NCBI RefSeq assembly: GCF_910594005.1
Contig: NC_057828.1
Location: 4,166,235-4,230,234, forward strand
DNA length: 64,000 bases
Direction: 5' to 3'
Source of the DNA: Cervus elaphus
Taxonomy: Eukaryota; Chordata; Mammalia; Artiodactyla; Cervidae
Part shown: piece by piece, positions 24,101-37,013 of the stretch
Layout: each line of letters begins with the position of its first letter
How positions within the stretch are numbered: the stretch's first letter is position 1
Notes under the pieces: generated by a model
What the model was told of the DNA's origin: nothing
Database searches by the model: none
The model's input: only the letters and a program-made list of their open reading frames with translations
Position numbers and translations under genes: made by a program

Positions 24101-27100
24101 AAATCCCCTGTGGAGACCCTAGAGAATTCCGTAGTTCCCGCCTAGTCTCCCAGGAGGCCTCACATCCCTTTGACAACATGAGAGGCATTCGGAGTTCAAT
24201 GCTTCAAAAGGAGATGAAACCTGACTCCTCTTGAAAACTGACAGGAGTCACAGTATCGCTCTGGCAACTGCAAAGGGAAACTTGGTCTCCCGCCTCACCT
24301 CGAGAGGCATCCCTATTGTCCTGCCAAGCCTCGAGGAGAATCCCAAGGTGTCCCTTGCAACTAGACAGGAGTCCTGACGTCACTGAACAAACACGAGTTT
24401 TGAAGGGCCATCCCAGCCGTAACTCGAGAACATAACCCAGGATCCCGCCGACACTCCAGAAAAACATTGAGACTTTCTCCTCGCCGCGAGATGAGGCCAG
24501 ATCCCTGCAATGCATTCAGAGTAAGTCCATGTTCCCCATCAACATGAAAGGAGCCTTGACTTCCTTGATGGAACTCCAGAGAGACCCCAAGAACACTGTC
24601 ACATGTCTAGAGGGACCCTGAGGTCCCTGCAGCAACATGAAAGGGCCCCATGTACTCCAAATCAACTCGAGATGAGGCCCGACTCCCCTGCATTGTCTCC
24701 AGAGCCGTCCCACCTTACCCATCATACACGACAAGGCACTTACTTCCTTTAGGCAACTCCAGAGTTTCCCCGAGAATACCGTCTCAAGTCTAAAGGAACA
24801 CCAAGTTCAGCACAGCAATGCAAGAAAAGCTCCGTGTGCCCCAAATCATCTTGAGATGAAAGCTAATTCCAAGGCTTTGACTCAAGAGGAATGTCAACTT
24901 TCCACAAGCCCCTCAAGAGGAGGCTTCTCTCAGCTATAGGTATGTGAGAGGGACCCTGAGTTTGCTGCGTCAAGTGGAATGGTCACCGAGATGTCATGAC
25001 TCGAAATAAGGCCCGATTTCCCTGCCGTGACATGAATGCAGGCTTGTCTTTCATCTGAAAAGATGGAGGGATATCTGAATCCCCTATGGAGACGCTAGAG
25101 AAAGCCGTAGTTCACCGCCTCATCTCGAAAGGAGGCCTCACATCCCTTTGACAACTCGAGAGGAACACGGAGTTCAATGTTTGAAAGTAGACGATGACTA
25201 ACTATTATTGAAAATTGACAGGAATCCCAGTATCCCTGTAGCATCTTGAAAGTGACAGTGGGTCTCCTTACTCACCTGGAGAGGCGTCCCTATTGCCCAG
25301 CCAAACCTGGAGGAGAATCCTGAGGTGATCCTTGCAATTAGACAGGCTTCCTGACGTCACTGAACAAGCAGGAGTTTTCAGGGGCCATCCCCGTTGCAAC
25401 TTGAGAAAATACCCCAGGTTCCTTCTGCAATTTGAGAAAAACCATGAGACTTCCCACTCGATGATGATGAGACCAGATTCACCTGTATTGGGTACAGAGC
25501 AAGTCCGTGTACCACATCAAACATGAAAGGAGACTTGACTTCCTTTATGGAATTCCAGAGGGTCCCCAAGAACACTCTCACAAGTAGAGAGGGACCCTGA
25601 GGTCCCCGCAGGAACATGAAAGTGCTCCGTGTACTCCAAATCAACTCGAGATGAGGCCCAATTCCCCTGCATTGCTTCCAGAGCCATCTGGCGTTCCCCA
25701 TCAAATACAACATGTGGCTTGACTTCCTTTAGGCAACTCCAGAGATTCCACGAGAATAACGTCACAAGTCTAGAGGAACACCAAGTTCAGCACAGCAACT
25801 CAAGAAAGGCTCCATGTACCACAAATTTTCTCGAGATGAGAGCTGATTCCCTGGCTTTGACTCAAGTGGAATGCCAACTATCCCCAAGCACCTCATGAGG
25901 AGGCTTCTCTCAGCTATAGATATGTGAGAGGGACCCTGAGTTTGCTGTGTCAAGTGGAATGGTCACAGAGATGCCATGACTCGAAATAAGGCCATATTTC
26001 CATGCAGTGACATGAATGCGGGCCTGTTTTTCATCTCAAACGATGAAGGGATGTCTGAATCCCCTGTGGAGACCCTAGAGAAAGCACTAGTTCCCCGCCT
26101 CATCTCTAAAGGAGGCCTCACATCCCTTTGACAACTCGAGAGGAACACTGAGTTCAATGCTTCAAAGTAGACAACGACTGACTATTCTTGAAAATTGACA
26201 GGAATCCCAGTATCCCTGTAGCAACTTGAAAGTGACTGTGGGTCTACCTACTCACCTCGAGAGGCGTCCGTATTGCCCAGCTAGGCCTCGAGGGGAATCC
26301 CGAGTTGACCATCGCAACTAGACACGAGTCCTGACGTCACTGAACAAACACAAGTTTTGAGGGGCCATCCCCACATCACTCGAGAAGATAACCCAGGGTC
26401 CCTCCGCAACTCGAGAAAAACCATGAGACTTCCCGCTCGATAAGAGTTGAGATCAGATTTTCCTGCATTGCGTGCAGAGCAATTTCATGTTCCCCTTCAA
26501 ACATGAAAGGAGCCTTGACTTCCTTGATGGAACTCTGGGGAGTCTGCAAGAACACTGATACAAGTCTAGAGGGACCCTGAGGTCCCCGCAGCAAATTGAA
26601 AGAGATCATTGTACCCCAAATCAACTCGAGATGATGCCAGATTCACCTACATTGGCTCCAGAGCCATCCAGATTTCCCCATCAAACACGACAAGTGGCTT
26701 GACTTCCTTTAGGCAACTCCAGAGATTCCCCGAGAACACCGTCCTAAGTATAGAGGAACACCACTTTCAGCACAGCAACTAGAAAACAGCTCTGTGTACC
26801 TCAAATCATCTCGAGATGAGAGCTGATTCCCTGGCTTTGACTCAAGTGGAACGCCAGCTTTAAACAACTCCTAAAGAGGAGGCTTCTCTCAGCTATAGGT
26901 ACGTGAGAGGGACCCTGAGTTTGCTGCCTCAAGTGGAATGGACACCGAGATGCCCTGACTCGAAATAAGGCTGGATTTCTCTGCAGTGACTTGAATGCAG
27001 GCTCGTTTTTCATCTCACAAGATGAAGGGATGTCTGAATCCCCTGTGGAGACCATAGAGAATACCCTAGTTCCCTGGCTCATCTCGACAGGAGGCCTCAC

Positions 27101-29882
27101 ATCCCTTTGACAACTCGAGAGGAACACGGAGTTCAATGCTTCAAAAGTAGACGATGACTGACTCTTCTTGAAACCAGACAGGAATACCAGTATCCCTGTA
27201 GCAACTTGAAAGTGACAGTGGATCTCCCTAATCACCTCGAGATGCGTTCCTATTGCCCAGCCAAGCCTCGAGGAGAATCCCGAGGTGACCCTCACAACTA
27301 GACAGGAGTCCTGACGTCGCTGAACCAAAAGGAGTTCTGAGGGGCCATTCCCGTCGTCACTTGAGAATATAACCCAGGTTCCCTCCGCAACTCGAGAAAA
27401 ACCATGAGACTTCCCGCGCGATGAGAGATGAGATCAGATTCCCCTGCATTACATGGAGAGCAATTCCGTGTTCCCCATCAAACATAAAAGGAGACTTGAC
27501 TTCCTTGATGGAACTCCAGAGAGTACCCAAGAACACTGATACAAGTCTAGAAGGACCCTGAGGTCACCACAGCAACACGAAAGAGCTCGGTGTACCCAAA
27601 TGAACTCGAAATGAGGCCAGATTCCCCTACATTGGCTCCAGAGACATCGCGCTTTTCCCGTTAAACACGACAAGTGGCTTGACTTCCTTTAGGCAACTCC
27701 AGAGATTCCCCGAGAACACCGTCCCAAGTATAGAGGACCACCATGTCCAGCACAGGAACTCGAAAACAGCTCCGTGTACCCCAAATCATCTCAAGATGAG
27801 AGCTGATTCCCTGGCTTTGACTCAAGAGGAATGCCAGCTTTAAACAACATTTAAAGAGGAGGCTTCTCTCAGTTATAGGTACCTGAGAGGTACCTTGAGT
27901 TTGCTGTCAAGTGGAATGGACTCCCTGTTGCAATGACTCGAAATAAGGCCAGATTTCCCTGCAGTGACTTGAATGCAAGCTCGTTGTTCATCTCACAAGA
28001 TGAAGGGATATCTGAATCCCCTGTGGAGATCCTAGAGAAATTCCTAGTTTCCAGCCTCATCTTGACATGATTCCTCAAATCCCTTTGAAAATTCGAGAGG
28101 CACTCAGAGTTCAATGCTTCAAAATGAGACGAGGCCTGACTCCCCTTGAAAATTGATAGGAATCCAAATATCCCTGTGGCAACGTCAAAGGGAAACTGGG
28201 TCTCCCGCCTCACCTCGAGAGGCGTCCCTATTTTCTAGGCAAGTCTCGGGGAAGACCCGAAGGTGTCCCTCACAACTAGACAGGAGTCCTGACATCGCTG
28301 AACCAACACGAGTTTTGAAGGGCCATCCCTGCCGTAACTCGGGAACATAACCCAGGTTCCAGCCGCAACTCCAGAAAAATCATGAGACTTTCCCCTCGCC
28401 GTGAGATGATGCCCAAAACCCCTGCACTGCATGCAGAGCAAGTCCGTGTTCCCCATCAAACACGAAAGGAGCCATGACTTCCTTGATGGAACTACAGAGA
28501 GTCCCCAGGAACACTGTCACAAGTCTAGAGGGACCCTGAGGTCCCCGCAACAGCATGAAAGTGCACCGTGTACATAAAATCAACTCAAGATGAGGCCCGA
28601 TTCCCCTGCATTGTCTCCAGAGACATCCCGCTTTCCCCATCAAATATGACAATTGGCTTGACTTCCTTTAGGCAACTCCAGAGATTCCCCAAGAATACCA
28701 TCTCAAGTCTAGGGGAACACCAAGTTCAGCACAGCAACTCGAGAAAAGTTCTGTGTATCCCAAATCATCTCGAGATGTGAGCTGATTCCCTGGCTTCGAC
28801 GCAAGAGGAATGCCAACTTTCCACAAGCCCCTCAGGAGGAGGATTCTCTCAGCTATAGGTATGTGAGAGGGACCCTGAGTTTGCTGTGTCAAGTGGAATG
28901 GTCACAGAGATGCCATGACTCGAAATAAGGCCAGATTTCCCTGCAGTGAATTCAATGCTGGCTTGTCTTTCATCTGACAAGATGAAGGGATGTCTGAATC
29001 CCCTGTGGAGACCCTAGAGAAAGCCCTAGTTCCCCGGCTCATCTCGACAGGAGGCCTTACATGCCTTTGACAACTCGAGAGGCACATGGAGTTCAATGCT
29101 TCAAAAGGAGACGATGCCTGACACCTCTTGAATATTGGTAGGAATAACAATATCCCTGTAGCAACTTGAAAGTGACAGTGGGTCTCCCTACTCACCTCAA
29201 GAGCATCCCTATTGCCCAGTCAAGCCTCGTGGTGAATCCCGAGGTGACCTTCCCAACTAGACATGTGTCCTGATGTCACTGAACAAACAGGAGTTTTGAG
29301 GGGCCATCCCCGTGGTAACTCGAGAATATATCCCAGGTTCCCACTGCTATTCGAGAAAAACCATGAGACTTCCCACACGATGACAGATGAGACCAGATTC
29401 CCCTGCACTGAAAGCAGAGCAAGTCCGTGTTCCCCATCAAACACGAAAGGAGTATTGACTTCCTTGATGGAATTCCAGAGAATCCCTAAGAACACTGTCA
29501 CAAGTCTAGAGGGACCCTGAGGTCCCAGCAGCAACACAAAAGCGCTCCGTGTACTCAAATCAACTCGAGATGAGGCCCAATTCCCCTGCATTGTCTCCAG
29601 AGCCATCCCGTGTTCCCCATCAAACACGACAAGTGGCTTGGCTTCCTTCAGGCAACACCAGAGATTGCACGAGAATACCGTCACAAGTCTACAGTAACAC
29701 CAAGTTCAGCAAAGCAACTCGAGTAAAGCTGCGTGTACCCCAAATCACCTCGAGATGAGAGCTAATTCCCTGGCTTTGACTCAAGAAGAATGCCCTCTTT
29801 GCACAAGCACCTCACGAGGAGGCCTGTCTCAGCTATATGTATGTGAGAGGGACCCTGAATTTGCTGCCTCAAGTGGAATGGA
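17896..29882 (-). repeat. Satellite array, - orientation
   Basis: About 12 monomers of the same satellite as 1-17893, inverted. The reverse anchor CAAGTGGCTTGACTTCC or variants recurs near 18672, 19846, 20819, 21800, 23757, 25715, 26691, 27670, 28650 and 29630, with degraded versions in between. Open frames read from both strands are chance, including 26801-27328 and 29220-29684. The array ends at GTGGAATGGA (29873-29882), where an L1 begins in mid-monomer. Confidence 0.93.
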
Positions 29883-30554
29883 TGGGTCTTCAGGCTGGGG
29901 TCAAGGTGGGGCCTGGACTTGGGCCTTTGCTGGGTGTTCTGGCTCCCGTGGTCTGTCCCTTCCTGGGCTCTTCACTGCACACACTGCTTCCTTTGGGACT
30001 AGGGGACTTGGGCTTCCCTGGCTCACTTTCGTTTGGAAGCTGAAGGGGAGAAGGGCTGTATAGTTGGAGAAGTCCTGAGACTACAGGAAGAATAAAACTG
30101 AAATCCAGAGGCAGGAGACTTAAGCCCAAAACCTGAGAACACCAGAAAACTCCTGACTACGTGGAACTTTAAGTAATAAGAGACTGTCCAAAAGCCTTCA
30201 TACCTACACTGAAACCAACCACCACCCAAGAGCCAATAAGTTTTAGAGCAAGACATACCACACAAATTCTCGAGCAACGCAGGAACATAGCCCTGAACAT
30301 CAACATACAGGCTGCCCAAGGTCACACCTAACACATAGACCCATCTCAAAACTCATTACTGGGCACTCCAATTCTCTCCAAAGAGAAGAAATCAAGTTCC
30401 ACGCACCAGAACACTGACGCAAGCTTCCCTAACCAGGAAACCTTGACAAGCCAATCGTCTAACCCCACCCACTGGGTTAATCCTCCACAATAAAAAGGAA
30501 CCACAGACCTCCAGAATACAGAAAGCCCACTCCAGATACAGCAATCTAAACAAG
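29883..30554 (+). promoter_or_regulatory. Probable L1 5'UTR
   Basis: This stretch precedes the L1 ORF1 start. It is GC-rich for its first ~170 bp (GGGTCTTCAGGCTGGGG...) and then becomes the A-rich strand bias typical of L1. In L1 elements this region holds the internal RNA polymerase II promoter; that is family knowledge and nothing here shows activity. An ORF on each strand through the GC-rich part is short and uninformative. Confidence 0.6.
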
Positions 30555-31482
30555 ATGAAAAGGCAAAGAAATAGCCAACAGGTAAAGGGACATGAAAAAT
30601 GCCCACCAAGTCAAACAAAAGAGGAGGAGATAGGGAATCTACCTGAAAAAGAATTTAGAATAATGATAATAAAAATGATCCAAAATCTTGAAAAAAAAAA
30701 TGGAGTTACAGATAAATAGCCTGGAAACAAAGATTGAAAAGATACAAGAAATGTTTAATAAAGACCTAGAAGAAATAAAAAAGAGTCAATTAAAAATGAA
30801 TAATGCAATGAATGAGATCAAAAACACTTTGGAGGGAACCAAGAGTAGAATAACGGAGGCAGAAGATAGGATAAGTGAGGTAGAAGATAAAATGGTGGAA
30901 ATAAATGAAGCAGACAGGAAAAAAGAAAAAAGGATCAAAAGAAATGAGGACAACCTCAGGGACCTCTGGGACACTGTGAAACGCCCCAACATTTGAATCA
31001 TAGGAGTTCCAGAAGAAGAAGACAAAAAGAAAGGCCATGAGAAAATACTCGAGGAGATAATAGCTGAAAACTTCCCTAAAATGGGGAAGGAAATAGCCAC
31101 CCAAGTCCAAGAAACCCAGAGAGTCCCAAACAGGATAAACCCAAGGCGAAACACCCCAAGACACATATTAATCAAATTAACAAAGATCAAACACAAAGAA
31201 CAAATATTAAAAGCAGCAAGGGAGAAACAACAAATAACACACAAAGGGATTCCCATAAGGATAACAGCTGATCTATCAATAGAAACCCTCCAGGCCAGAA
31301 GGGAATGGCAGGACGTACTGAAAGTAATGAAAGAGAATAACCTACAACCTAGATTACTGTATCCAGCAAGGATCTCATTCAGATATGAAGGAGAATTCAA
31401 AAGCTTTACAGATAAGCAAAAGCTGAGAGAATTCAGCACCACCAAACCAGCTCTTCAACAAATGCTAAAGGATCTTCTCTAG
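30555..31482 (+). pseudogene. L1 ORF1 (RNA-binding chaperone), broken
   Basis: L1 ORF1 encodes the trimeric nucleic-acid chaperone that coats L1 RNA. The natural ATG is at 30555 (MKRQRNSQQ...). Reading breaks at a run of ten A residues (30681-30690), where one extra A shifts the frame; the frame continues from codon AUG 30688. The 30688-30996 segment has a heptad-like, charge-rich pattern (NSLETKIEKIQEMF) expected of the coiled coil. A TGA at 30994-30996 then interrupts the RRM-like region, apparently a CGA-to-TGA change just before IIGVPEEE. The same frame runs on to a normal stop at 31482. The C-terminal third (LQARREWQDVLKVM) is recognisable as the CTD. Full length would be about 309 codons, normal for mammalian ORF1. 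Inactive. Confidence 0.9.
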
Positions 31483-31533
31483 ACAGGAAATACAGAAAGG
31501 TTGTATAAACGTGAACCCAAAACAACAAAGTAA

Positions 31534-34500
31534 ATGGCAACGGGACCACACCTATCAATAATTACCCTAAATGTAAATGGGTTGAATGCCCCAACCAAAA
31601 GACAAAGATTGGCTGAATGGATACAAAAACAAGACCCCTATATATGCTGTCTACAAGAGACCCACCTCAAAACAAGAGACACATACAGACTAAAAGTGAA
31701 GGGCTGGAAAAAAATATCTCATGCAAATGGAGACCAAAAGAAAGCAGGAGTCACAATACTCATATCAGATAAAATAGACTTTCAAATAAAGGATGTGAAA
31801 AGAGACAAAGAAGGACACTACATAATGATCAAAGGATCAATCAAAGAAGAAGATATAACAATTATAAATATACATGCACCCAACATAGGAGCACCGCAAT
31901 ATGTGCGGCAAACACTAACGAGTATGAAAGAGGAAATTAATAGTAACACAATAATAGTGGGAGACTTTAATACCCCACTCACAACTATGGATAGATCAAC
32001 TAAACAGAAAATTAACAAGGAAACACAAACCTTAAATGACACAATGGACCAGCTAGACCTAATTGATATCTATAGGACATTTCATCCCAAAACAATCAAC
32101 TTCACCTTTTTCTCAAGTGCACACGGAACATTCTCCAGAATAGATCATATCCTGGGCCATAAATCTGGTCTTGGAAAATTCAAAAAAATTGAAATCATTC
32201 CAGTCATCTTTTCTGACCACAGTGCCGTAAGATTAGATCTCAATTACAGGAAAAAAATTGTTAAAACTTCAAACATATGGAGGCTAAATAACACGCTTCT
32301 GAATAACCAACAAATCATAGAAGAAATCAAAAAAGAAATCAAAATATGTACAGAAATGAATGAAAATGAAAACACAACAACCCAAAACCTATGGGACACT
32401 GTAAAAGCAGTGCTAAGGGGAAGGTTCATAGCATTACAGGCTTACATCAAGAAACAAGAAAAAAACCAAATAAATAACCTAACTCTACACCTAAAGCAAT
32501 TAGAGAAGGAAGAAATGAAGAACCCCAGAGTTAGCAGAAGGAAAGAAATCTTAAAAATCAGGGCAGAAATAAATGCAAAAGAAACTAAAGAGACCATAGC
32601 AAAAATCAACAAAGCTAAAAGCTGGCTTTTTGAAAAAATAAACAAAATTGACAAACCATTAGCAAGACTCATTAAGAAACAAAGAGAGAAGAACCAAATT
32701 AACAAAATTAGAAATGAAAATGGAGAGATCACAACAGACAACACTGAAATACAAAGGATCATAAGAGACTACTACCAGCAGCTCTATGCCAATAAAATGG
32801 ACAACTTGGATGAAATGGACAAATTCTTAGAAAAGTATAACTTTCCAAAACTGAACCAGTAAGAAATAGAAGTGCTTAACAGACCCATCACAGGCAAGGA
32901 AATCGAAACTGTAATCAAAAATCTTCCAGCAAACAAAAGCTCAGGACCAGATGGCTTCACAGCTGAATTCTACCAAAAATTTAGAGAAGAGCTAACACCT
33001 ATCTTACTCAAACTCTTCCAGAAAATTGCAGATGAAGGTAAGCTTCCAAACTCAAACTCATTCTATGAGGCCACCATCACCCTAATTCCAAAACCAGACA
33101 AAGATGCCACAAAAAAAGAAAACTACAGGCCAATATCACTGATGAACATAGATGCAAAAATCCTTAACAAAATTCTAGCAAACAGAATCCAACAACATAT
33201 TAAAAAAATTATACACCATGACCAAGTGGGCTTTATCCCAGGAATGCAAAGATTCTTTAATATCCACAAATCAATCAATGTAATACACCACATTAGCAAA
33301 TTGAAAGATAAAAACCATATGATTATCTCAATAGATGCAGAGAAAGCCTTTGACAAAATTCAACACTCATTTATGATTAAAACTCTCCAAAAAGCAGGAA
33401 TAGAAGGAACATACCTCAACATAATAAAAGCTATATATGACAAACCCACACCAAGCATCACCCTCAATGGTGAAAAATTGAAAGCATTTCCCCTGAAATC
33501 AGGAACAAGACAAGGGTGCCCACTCTCACCACTACTATTCAACATAGCGTTGGAAGTTTTGGCCACAGCAATCAGAGCAGAAAAAGAAGTAAAAGGAATC
33601 CAGATAGGAAAAGAAGAAGTGAAACTCTCACTGTTTGCAGATGACATGATCCTCTACACAGAAAACCCTAAAGACTCTACCAGAAAATTACTAGAGCTAA
33701 TCAATGAATATAGTAAAATTGCAGGATATAAAATTAACACACAGAAATCCCTTGCATTCCTATATACTAACAATGAAAAAACAGAAAGAGAAATTAAGGA
33801 AACAATACCATTCACCATTGCAACAAAAAGAATAAAATACTTAGGAGTATATCTACCTAAAGAAACAAAAGACCTATACATAGAAAACTATAAAACACTG
33901 ATGAAAGAAATCAAAGAGGACACAAACAGATGGAGAAACATACCATGTTCATGGATTGGAAGAATCAATATTGTCAAAATGGCTATTCTACCCAAAGCAA
34001 TCTATAGATTCAATGCAATCCCTATCAAGCTACCAACGGTATTTTTCACAGAACTAGACCAAAGAATTTCACAATTTGTATGGAAATACAAAAAACCTGG
34101 AATAGCCAAAGTAATCGTGAGGAAGAAGAATGGAACTGGAAGAATCAATCTGCCTGACTTCAGACTCTACTACAAAGCCACAGTCATCAAGACAGTATGG
34201 TACTGGCACAAAGACAGAAATATAGATCAATGGAACAGAATAGAAAGCCCAGAGATAAATCCATGAACCTATGGACACCTTATCTTTGACAAAGGAGGCA
34301 AGGATACACAATGGAAAAAAGACAACCTCTTTAACAAGTGGTGCTGGGAAAACTGGTCAACCACTTGCAAAAGAATGAAACTAGAACACTTTCTAACACC
34401 ATACACAAAAATAAACTCAAAATGGATTAAAGATCTAAATGTAAGACCAGAAACTATAAAACTCCTAGAGGAGAACATAGGCAAAACACTCTCCGACATA

Positions 34501-35358
34501 AATCACAGCAAGATCCTCTATGACCCACCTCCCAGAATATTGGAAATAAAAGCAAAAATAAACAAATGGGACCTAATGAAACTTAAAAGCTTTTGCACTA
34601 CAAAGGAAACTATAAGTAAGGTGACAAGACAGCCCTCAGATTGGGAGAAAATAATAGCAAATGAAGAAACAGACAAAGGATTAATCTCAAAAATATACAA
34701 GCAACTCCTGAAGCTCAATTCCAGAAAAATAAATGACCCAATCAAAAAATGGGCCAAAGAACTAAACAGACATTTCTCCAAAGAAGACATACAGATGGCT
34801 AACAAACACATGAAAAGATGCTCAACATCACTCATTATTAGAGAAATGTAAATCAAAACCACAATGAGGTACCATTACACGCCAGTCAGGATGGCTGCTA
34901 TCCAAAAGTCTACAAGCAATAAATGCTGGAGAGGGTGTGGACAAAAGGGAACCCTCTTACACTGTTGGTGGGAATGCAAACTAGTACAGCCACTATGGAA
35001 AACAGTGTGGAGATTTCTTTAAAAACTGGAAATAGAACTGCCATATGACCCAGCAATCCCACTTCTGGGCATACACACTGAGGAAACCAGATCTGAAAGA
35101 GACACATGCACCCCAATGTTCATCACAGCACTGTTTATAATAGCCAGGACATGGAAGCAACCTAGATGCCCATCAGCAGATGAATGGATAAGGAAGCTCT
35201 GGTACATATACACCATGGAATATTACTCAGCCATTAAAAAGAATTCATTTGAACCAGTCCTAATGAGATGGATGAAGCTGGAGCCCCTTATACAGAGGGA
35301 AGTAAGCCAGAAAGATAAAGAACATTACAGCATACTAACACATATATATGGAATTTAG
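31534..35358 (+). pseudogene. L1 ORF2 (endonuclease/reverse transcriptase), broken by stops
   Basis: L1 ORF2 encodes the protein that nicks target DNA and reverse-transcribes L1 RNA. One frame spans 31534-35358 (1275 codons with stop). The N-terminal apurinic-type endonuclease is visible (ITLNVNGLNAP near the start, QETHLK, then SDHSAVRLDL near 32212). The RT domain follows (KKENYRPISLMN, AEKAFDK, TRQGCPLSPLLFN, and FADD at 33634-33645). A C-terminal Cys/His knuckle (CWRGCGQKGTLLHCWWEC) lies at about 34925-34978. Four in-frame nonsense codons kill it: TAA 32860-32862, TGA 34264-34266, TAA 34849-34851 and TAA 35020-35022. No frameshift is needed to join the pieces, so decay has been by point mutation only. 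Confidence 0.93.
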
Positions 35359-35724
35359 AAAGATGGTAACGATAACCCTATCTGCAAAACAGAAAAAGAG
35401 ACACAGAAATACAGGACAGACTTTTGAACTCTGTGGGAGAATGTGAGGGTGGGATATTTCAAAAGAATAGCATGTATACTATCTATGGTGAAACAGATCA
35501 CCAGCCCAGGTGGGATGCGTGAGACAAGTGCTTGGGCCTGGTGCACTGGGAAGACCCAGAGGAATCGGGTGGAGAGGGAGGTGGGAGCGGGGATCAGGAT
35601 GGGGATTACGTGTAAATCCATGGCTGATTCATATCAATGTATGACAAAACCCACTGAAATGTTGTGAAGTGATTGGCCTCCAACTAATAAAAAAATAAAA
35701 AAATTAAAAAAATTTTAAAAAAAA

Positions 35725-37013
35725 GATGAGACCCAATTCCCTTGCACTGGCTCCTGAGCAATCCCGTGTTCCCCATCAAGCACAACAAGTGGCTTCACTT
35801 CCTGTAGGCAAATCCAGAGATTCCCCGAGAACACCGTCCCAAGTCTAGAGGAACACCAAGTTCAGCACAGCAACTCAAGAAAAGCTCCGTGTAGCCGAAA
35901 TCATCTCGAGATCAGAGTGGATTCCCTGGCATCGACTCAAGGGGAATGCCAACGTTCCACAAGCATCTCAAGAGGAGTCTTCTCTCAGCTATAGGTATGT
36001 GAGAGGGACCCTGAGTTTGCTGTCTCAAATGGAATGGACACCGAGATGCCCTGACTCAAAATAAGGCCGAATATCCCTGCAGTGACTTGAATGCAGGCTC
36101 GTCTTTCATCTCCCAAGATGAAGGGATGCCTGAATCCCCTGTGGAGACCCTAGAGAAAGCCCTAGTTCCCTGCCTCATCTCGCCAGGAGGCCTCACATCC
36201 CTTTGACAACTCGAGAGGAGCGCAGTGTTCAAGGCGTCAAAAGGAGACGATGCCTGACTCAACTTGAAAATTGATAGGAATCCCAATATCCCTGTGGCAA
36301 CTGGGAAGGGAGCCTGGGTCTCCCGTCTCACCTCGAGAGCCATCCCTATTGCCCTGCCAAGCCTCGAGGAGAATCCCGAGGTATCACTGGCAACTAGACA
36401 GGAGTCCTGAAGTCGCTGAACCAACACGAGTTTTGAGGGCCATCCCCACCGTAACATGAGAACATACCCCAGATTCCCGCTGCAACTGAAGAAAAACCTT
36501 GAGACTTCCCCATCGCCGCGAGATGAAGCCCGATTGCCATGCTGCATGCAGAGCAAGTCCGTGTTCCTCATCAAACATGAAAGGAGCCTTGACTTCCTTG
36601 ATAGACCTCCAGAAAGTTCCCAAGAACACTGTCACAAGTCTAGCGGGACCCTGAGGTCCCCACAGCAACATGAAAGAGCCCCGTGTACCCTAAATCAACT
36701 CAAGATGAGGCCCGATTCCACTGCATTGCATGCAGACCACATCCGTGTTCCCCATCAAACACGAAAGGAGCCTTGACTTCCTAGATGAAATTCCACATAG
36801 TCCTCAAGAAGACTGTCACAAGTCTAGAGATGCAACATGAGATGCAACATGAAAACGCTCAAATCAACTCGAGATGAGGCCCGATTCCCCTGCAATGTCT
36901 CCAGAGCCATCCCGCATTACCCATAATACACGACAAGGGGCTTACTTCCTTTAGGCAACTCCAGAGTTTCCCTGAGAACACCGTCTCAAGTCTAAAGGAA
37001 CACCAAGTTCAAC
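35725..37013 (-). repeat. Terminal satellite segment, - orientation
   Basis: About 1.3 further monomers of the same satellite, in the same orientation as the block before the L1. They start at GATGAGACCCAATTCC and end at CACCAAGTTCAAC. A small lesion at about 36826-36853 replaces the usual GGGACCCTGAGGTCCC stretch with a doubled GATGCAACATGA. After 37013 the satellite is not seen again in the window, so this is the edge of the array. Confidence 0.92.

Larger units (their letters stand above)
29883..35724 (+). mobile_element. Ruminant L1 LINE, long copy with 5'UTR, inactivated
   Basis: Sense-oriented LINE-1 of about 5.8 kb sitting in the satellite. In order it has a GC-rich 5' region (29883-30554), broken ORF1 (30555-31482), a 51 bp spacer, broken ORF2 (31534-35358), a 3'UTR that includes a G-rich tract (35359-35690), an AATAAA at 35686-35691 and an A-rich tail to 35724. 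The 3' end matches the L1 3' ends inserted at 41163 and 59299 in this window, which supports the family. I cannot tell whether the 5' end is complete. No convincing target-site duplication is present (5' flank GTGGAATGGA, 3' flank GATGAGACCC). The satellite phase also differs on the two sides by ~310 bp of apparent overlap or ~665 bp of loss. Confidence 0.92.

Noticed and set aside
29755..30063. Gene starting at the satellite/L1 border
   Set aside because: The frame crosses from satellite into the L1 5' region and has no domain; it is a junction artefact.
1..37013. More than 100 predicted ORFs in the satellite, on both strands
   Set aside because: They follow the repeat. The same DNA gives different frames in neighbouring monomers, there are no domains, and no consistent start or end is kept. 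I treat them as chance.
1..37013. Possible CRISPR-like or promoter array because of regular short words such as CTCGAG
   Set aside because: The period is ~980 bp with ~184 bp submodules, there are no short identical repeats with unique spacers, and the rest of the window is clearly mammalian.
1..37013. CENP-B box in the satellite
   Set aside because: I found words such as TTTCGAGTCACGG that share the first part, but no match to the full TTCGnnnnAnnCGGG pattern.
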